Positions 44,477 through 55,108 are shown, counted from the first letter of the stretch. The stretch: 64,000 nt of DNA from Rhodoferax sp. WC2427 (GCF_040822085.1 NZ_CP162006.1:2604001-2668000), one strand, 5' to 3'. Made by a program: numbers and translations. Notes: a model not told the origin generated them from the letters alone.

Positions 44477-45352
44477 TCAGCCCGTCACTTTGCCCAAGGC
44501 TTCGGCCCAGCGCCAGGCCATGGCGGGCGAATTCATGCAGGTGGTGCGCTCGCTGGCGCTGCAGACAGCGCGCTCCATCAGCTGGATGTCGGCCTCGTGC
44601 TGGCGGGCCACGTGCGGATCTTCGAAAAAGATCACTTTGTGGCAGGTGCCGTCGAGTACGCGCTCGGCAATCTGGGCGTCGCCACCCAGCGGGCCGCTGC
44701 GGTAGGGCGTGACCCAGGGCGTGCCGGCGGGCCAACCCCGGCTCCAGGCCATCTCGTTGAGCAGACCGCCGGTGGTGCCGGTGGCCACCCGCTCGGCAAA
44801 GCGCGACAACAAGTCAAAATGGGTGCCCGCAAATTCCACCATCTGGGCCTTCAGGGCGTCGTGGGCGATCAATGCCACCACCTGCCCGGGCATGGCCTGC
44901 AGCAGCGCCGCGCCAGGGGCCTGGGCGGCTTCCAGCCCGGCGTGCAGACTTTCCACCTTCAGCCACTCCAAGGCCGCGGCCTCGGTGGCCATGAAGGGTT
45001 TGCCGTGGATCACGCACTGGCGCTTCAAGGCCTGCGCCTCGGGGAACAGCGAGGACGGATCGACCGGGTCGATCAGAAAAATCACCCCGTCCAGCGCCTG
45101 CCCCGGCTGCACGCCCCCCACGATGTGCGACACCAGCCGGGTGAGGCCGCCCGAATGCCCGTTCGGGTAGCGCACCAGCCCCGGAAAGTTCGCCAGCAGG
45201 CCGTAGCGCTCCACCGCATCAAAAGTGCCGCCCACAGCATGCAGGCCGAGCCGGAGCGCGCGCACGGCGGGTTCGGCGGCCTGCAGCCAGCGCAGCAAGC
45301 TGCTGTCCGAGCCCTGGCGGTGCAGGCGGTGGGCGATGAGTCCAAAGCGCAT
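44477..45352 (-). CDS. Tandem methylglyoxal-synthase-like protein
   Basis: A 291-residue protein with two copies of the MGS-like fold. The C-terminal copy (about 155-285) has VALIAHDALKAQMVEF, ATGTTGGLLNEM, SGPLGGDAQIAE and VIFFEDPH, matching catalytic and phosphate-binding parts of methylglyoxal synthase, which converts dihydroxyacetone phosphate to methylglyoxal. The N-terminal copy (about 1-130) begins FGLIAHRLHRQGSDSSLL and has HAVGGTFDAV and GVIFLIDPVDP but lacks the GGD segment. It lies 27 bp after dinG and is probably cotranscribed with it. Only one half looks catalytic; the other may be regulatory. Confidence 0.72.
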   Translation of the reverse strand: MRFGLIAHRLHRQGSDSSLLRWLQAAEPAVRALRLGLHAVGGTFDAVERYGLLANFPGLVRYPNGHSGGLTRLVSHIVGGVQPGQALDGVIFLIDPVDPSSLFPEAQALKRQCVIHGKPFMATEAAALEWLKVESLHAGLEAAQAPGAALLQAMPGQVVALIAHDALKAQMVEFAGTHFDLLSRFAERVATGTTGGLLNEMAWSRGWPAGTPWVTPYRSGPLGGDAQIAERVLDGTCHKVIFFEDPHVARQHEADIQLMERAVCSASERTTCMNSPAMAWRWAEALGKVTG

Positions 45353-45379
45353 GGTGTCTCCTCCGGTATTTTTTGTAAT

Positions 45380-47536
45380 TTACGCCAACACGCGCCCTTG
45401 GGCATCCAGGCGCTTGCGCGCAAACGGCGGCAGGCCTTGCAGCAGGCGCTGGCCGTAGCTGGTGTCGCTCAAACGGCGGTCGTAGCAGTAGACGAACGAT
45501 TTGTCGGTCTCGGTGCGGATGGCGCGGCCAGCCCATTGCGCCAGCTTGATGGCGGTGGCGGGCACCACCAGTTCGCTGAACGGGTCGCGGCCCACGCCGC
45601 GCAGCCATTCGGCCCGCGATTCGCCCACCGGGTCGTCGGGCGAGGCAAACGGCAGTTTGGCGATGAACACGGTTTCGCACAGCTGGCCGGGCAGGTCCAG
45701 GCCTTCGCCAAAGCTTTGCATGCCGAAGATGATGGACACCTCGCCCGCGCCCACCCGCTCGCGGTGCTGCTGCATCAGGCGGATGCGCGGCAGGTCGCCC
45801 TGCACCAGCACCTGGGGGCGCAGCGCGTCGGGCAGGGCCAGGACCGCCTGGCGCATCTGGTCGCGCGAGGTGAACAGGCACAGCGCGCCGTGCCGCACCT
45901 GGGCCAGGTCGCGCACCAGGGCCAGCACCATCTCGGCCACAAAGGCGCTGGCGTTGCGCGGGTCGGCCAGGGTTTGCACGGTGACGAACTGGCCCTGGGT
46001 GGCGTAGTCGAAGGGGCTGACCACTTCCAGCGTGGTGGTGGCCTCGTCGTCTTTCAGCCCGGTTTCCTTCAAAAAGAAATCGAACTCGCCGCAGCTGGTG
46101 AGCGTGGCCGATGTCACCACCGCCGCCCGCACGTTCGCCCACAGCTGGTGGCGCAGGGTGGAGCCCGGCAGGATGGGGCTGGCGCAGGCCTTGATCTGCA
46201 CCCGACCATCGGTCTCGGCCAGGGTGAACCATTTGGCCACCGGGGCCCGGGGCGGCTCGGATTCCTGCAGCAGCAACTGGGCCGTAGCGTGCACCGACTC
46301 CAGCCGCGGCGACAGCATGCCCAGCTGGGCGTACAGCACCGACAGGCGGCGCGCCTCGTTGGGCGCGTCTTTCATCTCGGCGCGCAGGGCCTTGGCGATG
46401 TCGTTGAGCACGCCCAGAAAGCTCTCGGCCATCACGCTGACCATGCCCAGCGGCTCCACCAGCGCGGGCGGCAGCTCGCCCTTGGGCAGGCGCACCCGGG
46501 CCGGGCCGAAGGCGCTGGGCGGCTCGCGCAGGGCGTCGGCGTACAGCGTGGCCACGGTTTTGGCGATGTCTTCCAGGGTCTGCTTGAGTTGCGAGGCGTA
46601 GCGGCCCACGTCGGCCACCTCGGACACACCCATCAGGCTGCCGATGCGCTTGGCGCGGCCCGCCAGGGTGTCGATCCAGCCCAGGCGGCTCAGGTCCATG
46701 GCGGTGGAGAATTTATCCAGCGCCACGGCGGGCAGGTGGTGGCCTTCGTCCAGGATCAGCAGGCAGTTGTCCAGCTCCGGCAGGGTGCGCGTGCCCAAAG
46801 TGGACAGCAGCAGGTCGTGGTTGGCCACAATCACCTGCGCGCCGACCAGCTCCTTGCGCTTTTCAAAATAGGTGCAGCCATTGAAGGCCGGGCAGTGCTT
46901 GCCGGTGCAGCTGCTGGCCTCGGCGGCGATGGGCTGCCAGATGTCGGCATCGGGCTGCTGGGCCAGGTTGTCGCGGTCGCCGTCCCAGGCGGCGGTCGAC
47001 AGGTCGCGGGCCAGGCTGGCGTACTGCAGCATGCGGGCTTCTTCGTCGTGGCGCACAAAACTGGCGGCGGCCAGCTCGTCGGCAAACATGTCGTCGTCGT
47101 CCGCCCCGCCCTCCCCGGCCAGGCGCGACAGCTTGAGCTTGCACACATAGCGCCCGCGCCCCTTGGCCAGGCCGAAGCGAAACGGCTCGTCCATCAGGGC
47201 CGCCAGCGCAGGCAGGTCCTTGGTGACCAGCTGCTCTTGCAAAGCCACGGTGGCGGTGGAGATCAGCACCCGCGTCTTGCGCGCCAGGGCCACGGCGATG
47301 GCCGGGGCGCAGTAGGCCAGCGACTTGCCCACGCCGGTCCCCGCCTGGATGACAGCGATGGAGCGCAGCGGGGTGTCGTCTTCGTTCTCCATCTTGCCCA
47401 GCGTGGCTTCGCTGAAGGTCTGCGCCACCCGCTGGGCCATCAGCCGCTGGCCGGGACGGCTGCGGAAGTCGCCCGCGGCGCTGACGACTTTGTCGAACGC
47501 GGCAAGGGCAGATTGGGCGGTGTGTTCGGGGGACAT
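45380..47536 (-). CDS. dinG: ATP-dependent DNA helicase DinG (XPD/Rad3-like)
   Basis: A 718-residue superfamily 2 helicase. Walker A is QAGTGVGKSLAY near residues 64-75. Cys residues that can hold a 4Fe-4S cluster occur in YVCKLKL and SSCTGKHCPAFNGC (about 130-220). Walker B is LLILDEGHHLPAV near 265, and motifs V/VI are seen in SIIFGMQSFGEGLDLPG and QWAGRAIR. DinG unwinds DNA 5'-3', including R-loops, and helps replication pass transcription. The gene is followed by the MGS-like gene. Confidence 0.92.
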   Translation of the reverse strand: MSPEHTAQSALAAFDKVVSAAGDFRSRPGQRLMAQRVAQTFSEATLGKMENEDDTPLRSIAVIQAGTGVGKSLAYCAPAIAVALARKTRVLISTATVALQEQLVTKDLPALAALMDEPFRFGLAKGRGRYVCKLKLSRLAGEGGADDDDMFADELAAASFVRHDEEARMLQYASLARDLSTAAWDGDRDNLAQQPDADIWQPIAAEASSCTGKHCPAFNGCTYFEKRKELVGAQVIVANHDLLLSTLGTRTLPELDNCLLILDEGHHLPAVALDKFSTAMDLSRLGWIDTLAGRAKRIGSLMGVSEVADVGRYASQLKQTLEDIAKTVATLYADALREPPSAFGPARVRLPKGELPPALVEPLGMVSVMAESFLGVLNDIAKALRAEMKDAPNEARRLSVLYAQLGMLSPRLESVHATAQLLLQESEPPRAPVAKWFTLAETDGRVQIKACASPILPGSTLRHQLWANVRAAVVTSATLTSCGEFDFFLKETGLKDDEATTTLEVVSPFDYATQGQFVTVQTLADPRNASAFVAEMVLALVRDLAQVRHGALCLFTSRDQMRQAVLALPDALRPQVLVQGDLPRIRLMQQHRERVGAGEVSIIFGMQSFGEGLDLPGQLCETVFIAKLPFASPDDPVGESRAEWLRGVGRDPFSELVVPATAIKLAQWAGRAIRTETDKSFVYCYDRRLSDTSYGQRLLQGLPPFARKRLDAQGRVLA

Positions 47537-47602
47537 GGGCTGGGCGCAAGAGACTGGATGGGCTTACAGTTTAACGGAGCGCACCGATTTATAAGAAATA
47601 CG

Positions 47603-47652
47603 GCCCCTGCGCTGATGGAACCAGCGCAAGCAGCTACTAAAAAAGTAGCAGG
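47603..47652 (-). repeat. Dispersed palindromic element upstream of dinG
   Basis: Read on the minus strand: TGCTACTTTTTTAGTAGCTGCTTGCGCTGGTTCCATCAGCGCAG. It sits between dinG and a small terminator-flanked open frame. Confidence 0.75.
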
Positions 47653-47655
47653 CAG

Positions 47656-47680
47656 AAAAAAACCCGCCGGGGCGGGTTCT
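47656..47680 (-). terminator. Rho-independent terminator of the 13-codon frame
   Basis: AACCCGCC (47661-47668) pairs with GGCGGGTT (47671-47678), and a T run follows in minus-strand sense (seven A at 47656-47662 on plus). It is positioned 21 bp after the stop codon of the tiny Lys-rich frame and would isolate dinG. Confidence 0.75.
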
Positions 47681-47700
47681 TTTCTAAGTTCGCTGAAGAA

Positions 47701-47742
47701 TTACTTCTTAGCTGGCTTTTTGCTGTGTTTTTTCTTGGACAT
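47701..47742 (-). CDS. Possible 13-residue lysine-rich microprotein
   Basis: On the minus strand ATG (47742) starts a 13-codon frame, MSKKKHSKKPAKK, ending in TAA at 47701. Eight of 13 residues are Lys. GAAAG lies upstream as a weak ribosome site, and a strong intrinsic terminator follows at 47680-47656. Together these make it a candidate short gene, but frames this small occur by chance and no homologue comes to mind. It could also be part of a small RNA. No similar frame of any length exists around it. Confidence 0.35.
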   Translation of the reverse strand: MSKKKHSKKPAKK

Positions 47743-47995
47743 GGTGTTCTTTCGCGGGTGGAAAAATAAAACGTCTGGCATTCAATTCACATTTACCTGC
47801 AGACACCTCTAGAACGTGGCGCTGACACTCTGGTTGACAGGTTTTCAAAACTTAACATCCCGCACCAGCACCTTCTCCTTCTATTGGGTGGGCATTCTAC
47901 GGCTGCAACGCGGCACCCACGTGGCGGATGCCGTCTTTACAAAGTCATTACACAGCCCGGCCGGTGCCAGAGGGCGGGTACCATCGCCCTCCTCT

Positions 47996-49444
47996 ATGCA
48001 CCGCCCCCACACCCCTTACCGCCACCATGACTTCCTGCGTTTTCTGGCTTGCCGCCCCTTCGTGTGGATGCTGCTGTGCCTGGTGGCCGAGGCCGGGCTG
48101 GCCGCCTGCACCACCTGGCTGATCATCGAGGCCGGGCGCGACATGGTGGACAAGGTGTTTCTGGTGTCCGACTTTGCCTGGATCGTGGGCGTGCAGTCGG
48201 CCTCGTACATCGTGGGTGCCAGCAGCTGGATCTTTGCCGAGCGCGCCGGGTTTGGCGCGTTTGGCCGCTACATGCTGCGCTTTGCCCGCGACAACCAGGG
48301 CCAGGCCGCACTGCTGGGCGACAAGCAGCAGCGCGAACTGGCCGAGCCGTTTTTGACCAACGAGGCCTTCCACATCTTCTTCGAGCTGGTCTACGAACTG
48401 GAGGCCGACCTGAAACTGCTGTTCGGCCTGCTGTTCAACGCCGCCGTGCTGGGCGTGGCCATCGACGCGGGCCTGCCCATCGTCTACGCCGCCGTGTTTG
48501 CCGTGCTGCTGCTGCTGCAGTGGCTGGTGCGCAAGCCGGTGGCCGCCGCCTACCTGGCCCACCAGCGCAGCACCAACCGCATGACGGCCCACACCTACAG
48601 CGCCTGGGAAAACATCTTCAGCGGCAACCGCTACAACTTCCGGCTCTGGCACAGCGGCTTCAAAACCCGGCTGCGCGACGCGCTGGCAGCGCAGATCAAG
48701 GCGATTCTGGCCCGCGAGGGGCTGGCCACCGTCAACGGCATCGTCTCGCTGGTGGCCTTGTTTGCCTACCTGGCCTGGGTGGCGGGCGAGAACGTGGGCA
48801 ACACCAGCCTGCTGGTGGCCCTGGCCGCCACGCTGCCGCGGCAAATCTCGCTGTCTGGCGACATGCACGGCCTGGCTTCGGGCTGGAACGACCTGGCCGC
48901 CGTGTGGACGCGCATCGGCGGTGCCTGCAACGCCATGCGGCCCGCGCCGGATGCGGGTTTTGTGCAGCGCATTGGCTTTGACCGCCTGCACCTGCAGTGG
49001 GCGACGGGCGACAGCGCCCGCTGCGACAACCTGGATGCTGCGCTGGCGGTGCTGGCTGCCCGCCCCTGTGGTTGGCTGCAGGTGCGCGGCGGCAACGGCT
49101 CGGGCAAGTCCACCCTGCTGGCCGCGTTGAAAACCCGCCTCGGCCACCAGGCCTTCTACTGGCCCACGCACGACAAACTGGCGTTTGCCTTTGCCGCCGG
49201 GCTGCCTTCGGACGATGGAGACGACGAGGATGAAGACGGCGACGCCCCCGCCGCCAACGGCTTCTCGTCCGGCGAGCGGCAACTGCGGGCGCTGCAGGAA
49301 ATTGCCCAGACAACCCAGGCCCGCGTCTACCTGCTGGACGAATGGGATGCCAACCTGGATGCCCGTAACCGCGCAGCCGCCGAAGCCCTGGTGCAGCAGC
49401 TCGCCACCCGGGCGGTGGTGGTGGAGATTTCGCACCGCGGCTGA
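47996..49444 (+). CDS. Fused ABC exporter with divergent, shortened nucleotide-binding domain
   Basis: A 482-residue protein with an N-terminal membrane domain (about 15-320) of roughly six segments and a C-terminal ABC ATPase domain. The nucleotide-binding part has Walker A GGNGSGKST, signature FSSGERQL, Walker B VYLLDEWDANLD and a terminal switch His in VEISHRG. Only about 50 residues separate Walker A from the signature, and they include an acidic run, DDGDDEDEDGDAP, where the helical subdomain and Q-loop should be. The fold resembles exporters such as SbmA/BacA-like or cyclic-peptide ABC families, but no named family is certain. The start at ATG 47996 precedes the first membrane helix. 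Confidence 0.72.
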   Translation: MHRPHTPYRHHDFLRFLACRPFVWMLLCLVAEAGLAACTTWLIIEAGRDMVDKVFLVSDFAWIVGVQSASYIVGASSWIFAERAGFGAFGRYMLRFARDNQGQAALLGDKQQRELAEPFLTNEAFHIFFELVYELEADLKLLFGLLFNAAVLGVAIDAGLPIVYAAVFAVLLLLQWLVRKPVAAAYLAHQRSTNRMTAHTYSAWENIFSGNRYNFRLWHSGFKTRLRDALAAQIKAILAREGLATVNGIVSLVALFAYLAWVAGENVGNTSLLVALAATLPRQISLSGDMHGLASGWNDLAAVWTRIGGACNAMRPAPDAGFVQRIGFDRLHLQWATGDSARCDNLDAALAVLAARPCGWLQVRGGNGSGKSTLLAALKTRLGHQAFYWPTHDKLAFAFAAGLPSDDGDDEDEDGDAPAANGFSSGERQLRALQEIAQTTQARVYLLDEWDANLDARNRAAAEALVQQLATRAVVVEISHRG

Positions 49445-49451
49445 AAACGCC

Positions 49452-49511
49452 AAAGCTACATTTTTAGTAGCTGCTTACGCCGATAGAATGGGCGTGAGAG
49501 GCACTTTTTAC
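49452..49511. repeat. Dispersed palindromic element, convergent junction ABC/IclR
   Basis: AAAGCTACATTTTTAGTAGCTGCTTACGCCGATAG, followed by the right arm AATGGGCGTGAGAGGCACTTTTT. It fills the gap up to the stop codon of the IclR gene. Confidence 0.8.
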
Positions 49512-50288
49512 CTACAACAAAGGCCGCAGCTCCCGCGCCGCCTCCAGCAGCAGCGGCAGCAGGTCCCGGCGCAACACCTCCTGCTCCAGCCGCTGCGGCG
49601 TGGTCACCACGTTCAGGGCGGCAACCGTCTTGCCCTGCAGGTTGCGCAGGGGAATGGCCAGGGCGTGCACGCCGAGTTCGTGCTCTTCACTGGCCACACA
49701 GAAGTCGTCGGCGCGCGCTTGGGCGATCTTGGCGCGAAAGGCCTTGGGGTCGGTGGTGGTGTGGGCGGTCAGGCGCGGCACGGTGCGGTTTTTCATCCAG
49801 GCGTTGAAGGCCAGCCGGGGCTCGTTGGCCAGCAGCACCCGGCCGGTCGAGGTGGCATGGGCGGGCAGGCGTGCGCCCAGGTGCAGGCCGTAGGCGAGCA
49901 CGCGCAAGGGCCCGCCGCTGCGGTCGTTGCCACTGCGGGCCACGATGACCACCTCGTCGCCGTCGCGCACCACCGCTGAAAACGACTCCAGCGTCTGCGC
50001 CGCCAGCCGGTTCAGCGTGGGCTGCAGCACCCGCGGCAGCTGGGCCGATGCCAGGTAGCTGCCCGAAAAGCGCAACACCTTGGCCGCCAGCCAGAAGTAA
50101 CTGCCGTCGGTATCCAGGTAGCCCAGGTGCGCCAGCGTCAGCAGGTGGCGGCGGGCTGCGGCACGGGTCAGCCCGGCGCGCTGGGCGGCCAGGGTGGCGT
50201 TGAGGCGCTGGCGTTCGGTGTCAAAACTCTCCAGCACCGCCATGCCCTTGGCCATGCCTTCGATTAAATCGGCTTTCTGAATGGCCAT
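49512..50288 (-). CDS. IclR-family regulator, PcaU/PobR type
   Basis: A 258-residue regulator with an N-terminal winged helix-turn-helix (about 15-75, AAQRAGLTRAAARRHLLTLAHLGYL) and a C-terminal effector-binding IclR domain (about 90-255). It is divergent from pobA (124-bp gap) and probably controls it in response to 4-hydroxybenzoate or protocatechuate, as PobR/PcaU-type IclR proteins do. ATG 50288 was chosen; an upstream in-frame ATG at 50333 lies within the likely operator. The gap has two TCGCACA direct repeats. Confidence 0.85.
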   Translation of the reverse strand: MAIQKADLIEGMAKGMAVLESFDTERQRLNATLAAQRAGLTRAAARRHLLTLAHLGYLDTDGSYFWLAAKVLRFSGSYLASAQLPRVLQPTLNRLAAQTLESFSAVVRDGDEVVIVARSGNDRSGGPLRVLAYGLHLGARLPAHATSTGRVLLANEPRLAFNAWMKNRTVPRLTAHTTTDPKAFRAKIAQARADDFCVASEEHELGVHALAIPLRNLQGKTVAALNVVTTPQRLEQEVLRRDLLPLLLEAARELRPLL

Positions 50289-50310
50289 TGAAACCCCATC
50301 ATTGCGCGGT

Positions 50311-50339
50311 GATCGCACATTGAGGCCGATCATCGCACA
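50311..50339. promoter_or_regulatory. Candidate operator of the IclR/pobA divergent promoter
   Basis: GATCGCACA at 50311-50319 and CATCGCACA at 50331-50339 are direct repeats 20 bp apart, about two helical turns, so a dimer or tetramer could bind one face. The TCGCAC core is reminiscent of boxes bound by PcaR/PcaU-type IclR proteins as I remember them. Not verified. Confidence 0.45.
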
Positions 50340-50382
50340 GAAGCGTGTTGGACGACTGGCAAATGGAGGCGCTGAAACTTAA

Positions 50383-51600
<1,218 letters not shown>

Positions 51601-51674
51601 AAGAATGTAACCAACCGTATACACGGCAGAGTACAGGGCCAGAATTCCATCTCGGTACACATTGGAGTGACGAG

Positions 51675-52295
51675 ATGAAAAAGAAGGGAAAGATCCACCA
51701 GTGGAACACCACGCGGGGCATGGGGCTGATCCGCAGCCCTAGAACTGGACACGACATCTTCTTCCACATCAAGGATTACCGGGGGTCGACGGCTCCACGC
51801 GAAGGTGAAACGGTGTGGTTTGACGAGGTTACCTCGCGCCACTCCAGGCCCCGCGCCATCGAAGTCAGCACCGTCAGCGGCAACGCCGATGTGCATTCCA
51901 ATCGGCCGCGCCGCTACATCGGGCGCAGGTCCAATACCCGCTCATTTGTGCTGCTGCTTTTTCTGTGGGTTGTTTTGGGGGCCTGGGGGGTGTGGAGTTA
52001 CCGCCTGCCACTGTGGTTGATGGCGGCCGTGCTGGCCGTGAATGTGCTCACCGTGCTGCTCTACGCCAGAGACCCGCAGGGCACCCGCAACCGCGGTTGG
52101 CGCCCTTCGGAATCCCTCCTGCACTTGCTCAGCCTGCTCGGCGGCTGGCCGGGCGCGGGCCTGGCGCAAACCATTCTGCGCTACCGCTCCCACAAGCCGT
52201 CGTTCGCCACCCGGTACTGGGGCACGGTGGCGCTGCATTTCGCGATGCTGCTGGGCTGGCTGTTTTGGTTGCAAGCACAGTTGGCTGGCTACTGA
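51675..52295 (+). CDS. Cold-shock domain plus DUF1294 membrane protein
   Basis: A 206-residue protein. Residues about 1-70 form a cold-shock-type nucleic-acid-binding domain (KGKIHQWNTTRGMGLIRSP, GHDIFFHIKDY), although the RNP1-type aromatic core is altered. Residues about 90-200 have four hydrophobic segments with the DUF1294 signature GGWPGAGLAQTILRYRSHKPSFATRYW. Such fusions are widespread; the function is unknown, perhaps in membrane-associated RNA processes or stress. ATG 51675 is supported by an upstream GGAGTGACGAG. Downstream is a 225-bp gap with a palindromic repeat near its end. Confidence 0.85.
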   Translation: MKKKGKIHQWNTTRGMGLIRSPRTGHDIFFHIKDYRGSTAPREGETVWFDEVTSRHSRPRAIEVSTVSGNADVHSNRPRRYIGRRSNTRSFVLLLFLWVVLGAWGVWSYRLPLWLMAAVLAVNVLTVLLYARDPQGTRNRGWRPSESLLHLLSLLGGWPGAGLAQTILRYRSHKPSFATRYWGTVALHFAMLLGWLFWLQAQLAGY

Positions 52296-52465
52296 GTGGC
52301 AGCCCATCCAGGTGAAGGGCATGCATACTGCCTAAATAACAGGCAGCGCAAGCTTTCTCTTTTAAAAACAACGGCTTAACGTTGTCATACAAATAAAGTA
52401 CAGAGTTACCCCCAAAGTTATCCAGTGCCGACGGGGAGAACTTTGCCGGACACGGCCCCGGTGAA

Positions 52466-52523
52466 CTACTATCAAAAAAATAGCTTCTCACGCTTATGGA
52501 ATAAGCGTGGAAGCCACTTTTTA
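52466..52523. repeat. Dispersed palindromic element, convergent junction DUF1294/ygiQ
   Basis: TACTATCAAAAAAATAGCTTCTCACGCTTATGGAATAAGCGTGGAAGCCACTTTTTATA. Arms GCTTCTCACGCTTAT and ATAAGCGTGGAAGC nearly match. The T run contains the TTA whose complement is the stop codon of ygiQ at 52521. Confidence 0.85.
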
Positions 52524-54869
52524 TACCTTGGACTTGTAGGCCGGCCGGGCGGGTTTGGCCGACTTGCCCGAGCCGTTGTCGCGCGGCGGCAGGCCGGTAT
52601 GTTGCGTCAGCAGGCGGCCCTTGGTCACGGGCGACGCCTTGGTGGTTACCGTGGTGGAGTTTTTCTTGCGCGCGCTCTCATAGCCGCCATCCGTCATCGG
52701 CTGGTAGGTGGGGATGAGGTGGTGCTTGCCGTTGCCGATCAGGTCGGCGCGGCCCATGGTTTTCAGGGCTTCGCGCAGCAGCGGCCAGTTGTTGGCATCG
52801 TGGTAGCGCAAAAAGGCCTTGTGCAGGCGGCGGCGGCGGTCGCCCCGCACGATGTCCACGGTTTCGCTGTCGCGGGTGATCTTGCGCAGCGGGTTCTTGC
52901 CGCTGTGGTACATGGTGGTGGCGGTGGCCATGGGCGAGGGGTAGAAGGTCTGCACCTGGTCGGCACGGAAACCGTTCTTCTTCAACCACAGCGCCAGGTT
53001 CATCATGTCTTCGTCGCTGGTGCCGGGGTGGGCGGCGATGAAGTACGGGATCAGGTACTGCTTCTTGCCCGCTTCCAGGCTGAACTTTTCAAACAGCGTC
53101 TTGAACTTGTCGTAGCTGCCAATGCCGGGCTTCATCATCTTGGTCAGCGGGCCCTGCTCGGTGTGCTCAGGCGCGATCTTCAGGTAGCCGCCCACGTGGT
53201 GGGTTACCAGCTCTTTGACGTACTCGGGGCTTTGCACGGCCAGGTCGTAGCGCAGGCCGGAGCCGATCAAAATCTTCTTGATGCCCTTGAGCGCGCGGGC
53301 GCGGCGGTAGATCTTGATCAGCGGGTCGTGGTTGGTGCCCAGGTTGGAGCAGATGCCGGGGTAGACGCAGCTGGGCTTGCGGCAGGCCGCCTCGATCTCG
53401 GGCGATTTGCAGCCCAGGCGGTACATATTGGCCGTGGGGCCGCCCAGGTCGGAGATGGTGCCGGTGAAGCCCTTGACCTTGTCGCGGATGTCTTCCACCT
53501 CTTTGATGATGGACTCCTCCGACCGGCTCTGGATGATGCGGCCCTCGTGCTCGGTGATGGAGCAAAAGGTACAGCCGCCAAAGCAGCCGCGCATGATGTT
53601 GACGCTGAAGCGGATCATCTCCCAGGCGGGAATCTTGGTGGTGCCGTCATGGCTGCCGTTCTCGTCGGCGTAGGCCGGGTGCGGGCTGCGGGCATACGGC
53701 AGGTCGAACACGGTGTCCATCTCGGCGGTGGTCAGCGGAATGGGGGGCGGGTTGATCCACACGTCGCGGGCGGTCACGCCCTCGCCGTGGGCCTGTACCA
53801 GGGCACGGGCGTTGCCGGGGTTGGTTTCCAGGTGCAGCACGCGGTTGGCATGGGCGTAGAGCACCGGGTCGGCCTTGACCTGCTCGTACGACGGCAGGCG
53901 GATGACCGAGCGGTCGCGCGCGGGCACCTTGATCTTGGCCAGCTCGCGGGCTTGGGAGCGGGCCAGGGCATCGCCCAGCGACGGGCTCATCTTGACCACG
54001 GCTTCGGCAGGCAGGCCCTGCGGATTGGCGTCGTCCTTGGAGCAGCTGGTGCCCTGCTCTGCCGCCTGCTCGGAGGTGGTCTGGTAGGGGTTGATGTGCG
54101 ATTCGACACGGCCCGGCGCGTCTACCGAGGTGGAGTTGATCTCGGTCCAGTCGCGCCCGGTGGGGTCGTCGCTGCGGCGGATGAAGGCGGTGCCGCGCAC
54201 GTCGGTGATGCTCTGCACCGGCTCCTTGGCGGCCAGGCGGTGCGCCACCTCGACGATGGCGCGCTCGGCGTTGCCGTACAGCAGCAGGTCGCACTTGGCA
54301 TCCACCACCACGCTGCGGCGCACCTTGTCGGACCAGTAGTCGTAGTGCGCAATGCGGCGCAGCGAGCCTTCAATGCCGCCCAGCACGATGGGCACGTCTT
54401 TATAGGCTTCGCGGCAGCGCTGGCTGTAGACGATGGCGGCGCGGTCGGGGCGCTTGCCGCCGATGTCGCCCGCGGTATAGGCATCGTCACTGCGGATCTT
54501 GCGGTCGGCGGTGTAGCGGTTGATCATCGAATCCATGTTGCCCGAGGTCACCCCGAAGAACAGATTCGGCTTGCCCAGCGCCTTGAACGGGTCGGCGCTT
54601 TGCCAATCCGGCTGGGCGATGATGCCCACGCGAAAGCCCTGCATCTCCAGCATGCGGCCGATCACCGACATGCCAAAGCTGGGGTGGTCTACATAGGCAT
54701 CGCCGGTGACGATGATCACGTCGCAGCTGTCCCAGCCCAGCTTGTCCATCTCGGCGCGGCTCATCGGCAAAAACTTGGATGTGCCAAAACGGGCCGCCCA
54801 GTACTTGCGGTAGCTGGTCAGCGGCTTGGCGGCGCGCGCGAAAAAGGAAACGTCGACGGGGGCGTTCAT
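52521..54869 (-). CDS. YgiQ-family radical SAM protein
   Basis: A 782-residue UPF0313/YgiQ protein. The N-terminal part has a B12-binding-like Rossmann region ([20 protein letters not shown]). The radical SAM site CFGGCTFC with the 4Fe-4S cysteines is near residue 428, followed by RSEESI. A C-terminal Lys/Arg-rich tail is probably disordered. The reaction is not established. ATG 54869 precedes the conserved [14 protein letters not shown] segment. An intergenic stretch 54870-55108 carries no further gene. Confidence 0.9.
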   Translation of the reverse strand: MNAPVDVSFFARAAKPLTSYRKYWAARFGTSKFLPMSRAEMDKLGWDSCDVIIVTGDAYVDHPSFGMSVIGRMLEMQGFRVGIIAQPDWQSADPFKALGKPNLFFGVTSGNMDSMINRYTADRKIRSDDAYTAGDIGGKRPDRAAIVYSQRCREAYKDVPIVLGGIEGSLRRIAHYDYWSDKVRRSVVVDAKCDLLLYGNAERAIVEVAHRLAAKEPVQSITDVRGTAFIRRSDDPTGRDWTEINSTSVDAPGRVESHINPYQTTSEQAAEQGTSCSKDDANPQGLPAEAVVKMSPSLGDALARSQARELAKIKVPARDRSVIRLPSYEQVKADPVLYAHANRVLHLETNPGNARALVQAHGEGVTARDVWINPPPIPLTTAEMDTVFDLPYARSPHPAYADENGSHDGTTKIPAWEMIRFSVNIMRGCFGGCTFCSITEHEGRIIQSRSEESIIKEVEDIRDKVKGFTGTISDLGGPTANMYRLGCKSPEIEAACRKPSCVYPGICSNLGTNHDPLIKIYRRARALKGIKKILIGSGLRYDLAVQSPEYVKELVTHHVGGYLKIAPEHTEQGPLTKMMKPGIGSYDKFKTLFEKFSLEAGKKQYLIPYFIAAHPGTSDEDMMNLALWLKKNGFRADQVQTFYPSPMATATTMYHSGKNPLRKITRDSETVDIVRGDRRRRLHKAFLRYHDANNWPLLREALKTMGRADLIGNGKHHLIPTYQPMTDGGYESARKKNSTTVTTKASPVTKGRLLTQHTGLPPRDNGSGKSAKPARPAYKSKV

Positions 54870-55108
54870 TCAGGGGGCTTTGTTGGGATTAACCCGCGAT
54901 TTTAAGGGCTGGGGCGCTTTTGCGCACAATGTGTTTGCCAACAGCCCCAGCAAAAGCCGGTGTATGGCCGCGCCATCCGTGCCACGGACGCCGCCATTTC
55001 ACGCCCAAATACCACCCGCATTCGGGGCATCAAATCGGTGTTTTCAGGGGGTGATGGCGCCCGTTTTTGTATGCTCCGGCCAGGATCGTCTGTGTTACAA
55101 ACATAGTT

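Noticed and set aside
44468..47812. A 1114-codon plus-strand open frame opposite dinG and the MGS-like gene
   Set aside because: High-GC antisense shadow. dinG and the MGS-like protein on the other strand have full family motifs; the plus-strand product is His/Gly/Gln-rich without a domain.
47834..47858. TTGACA followed by TAACAT as a promoter for the ABC exporter
   Set aside because: The spacing is 13 bp, outside the normal 16-18 bp range, and the site is about 140 bp before the start codon.
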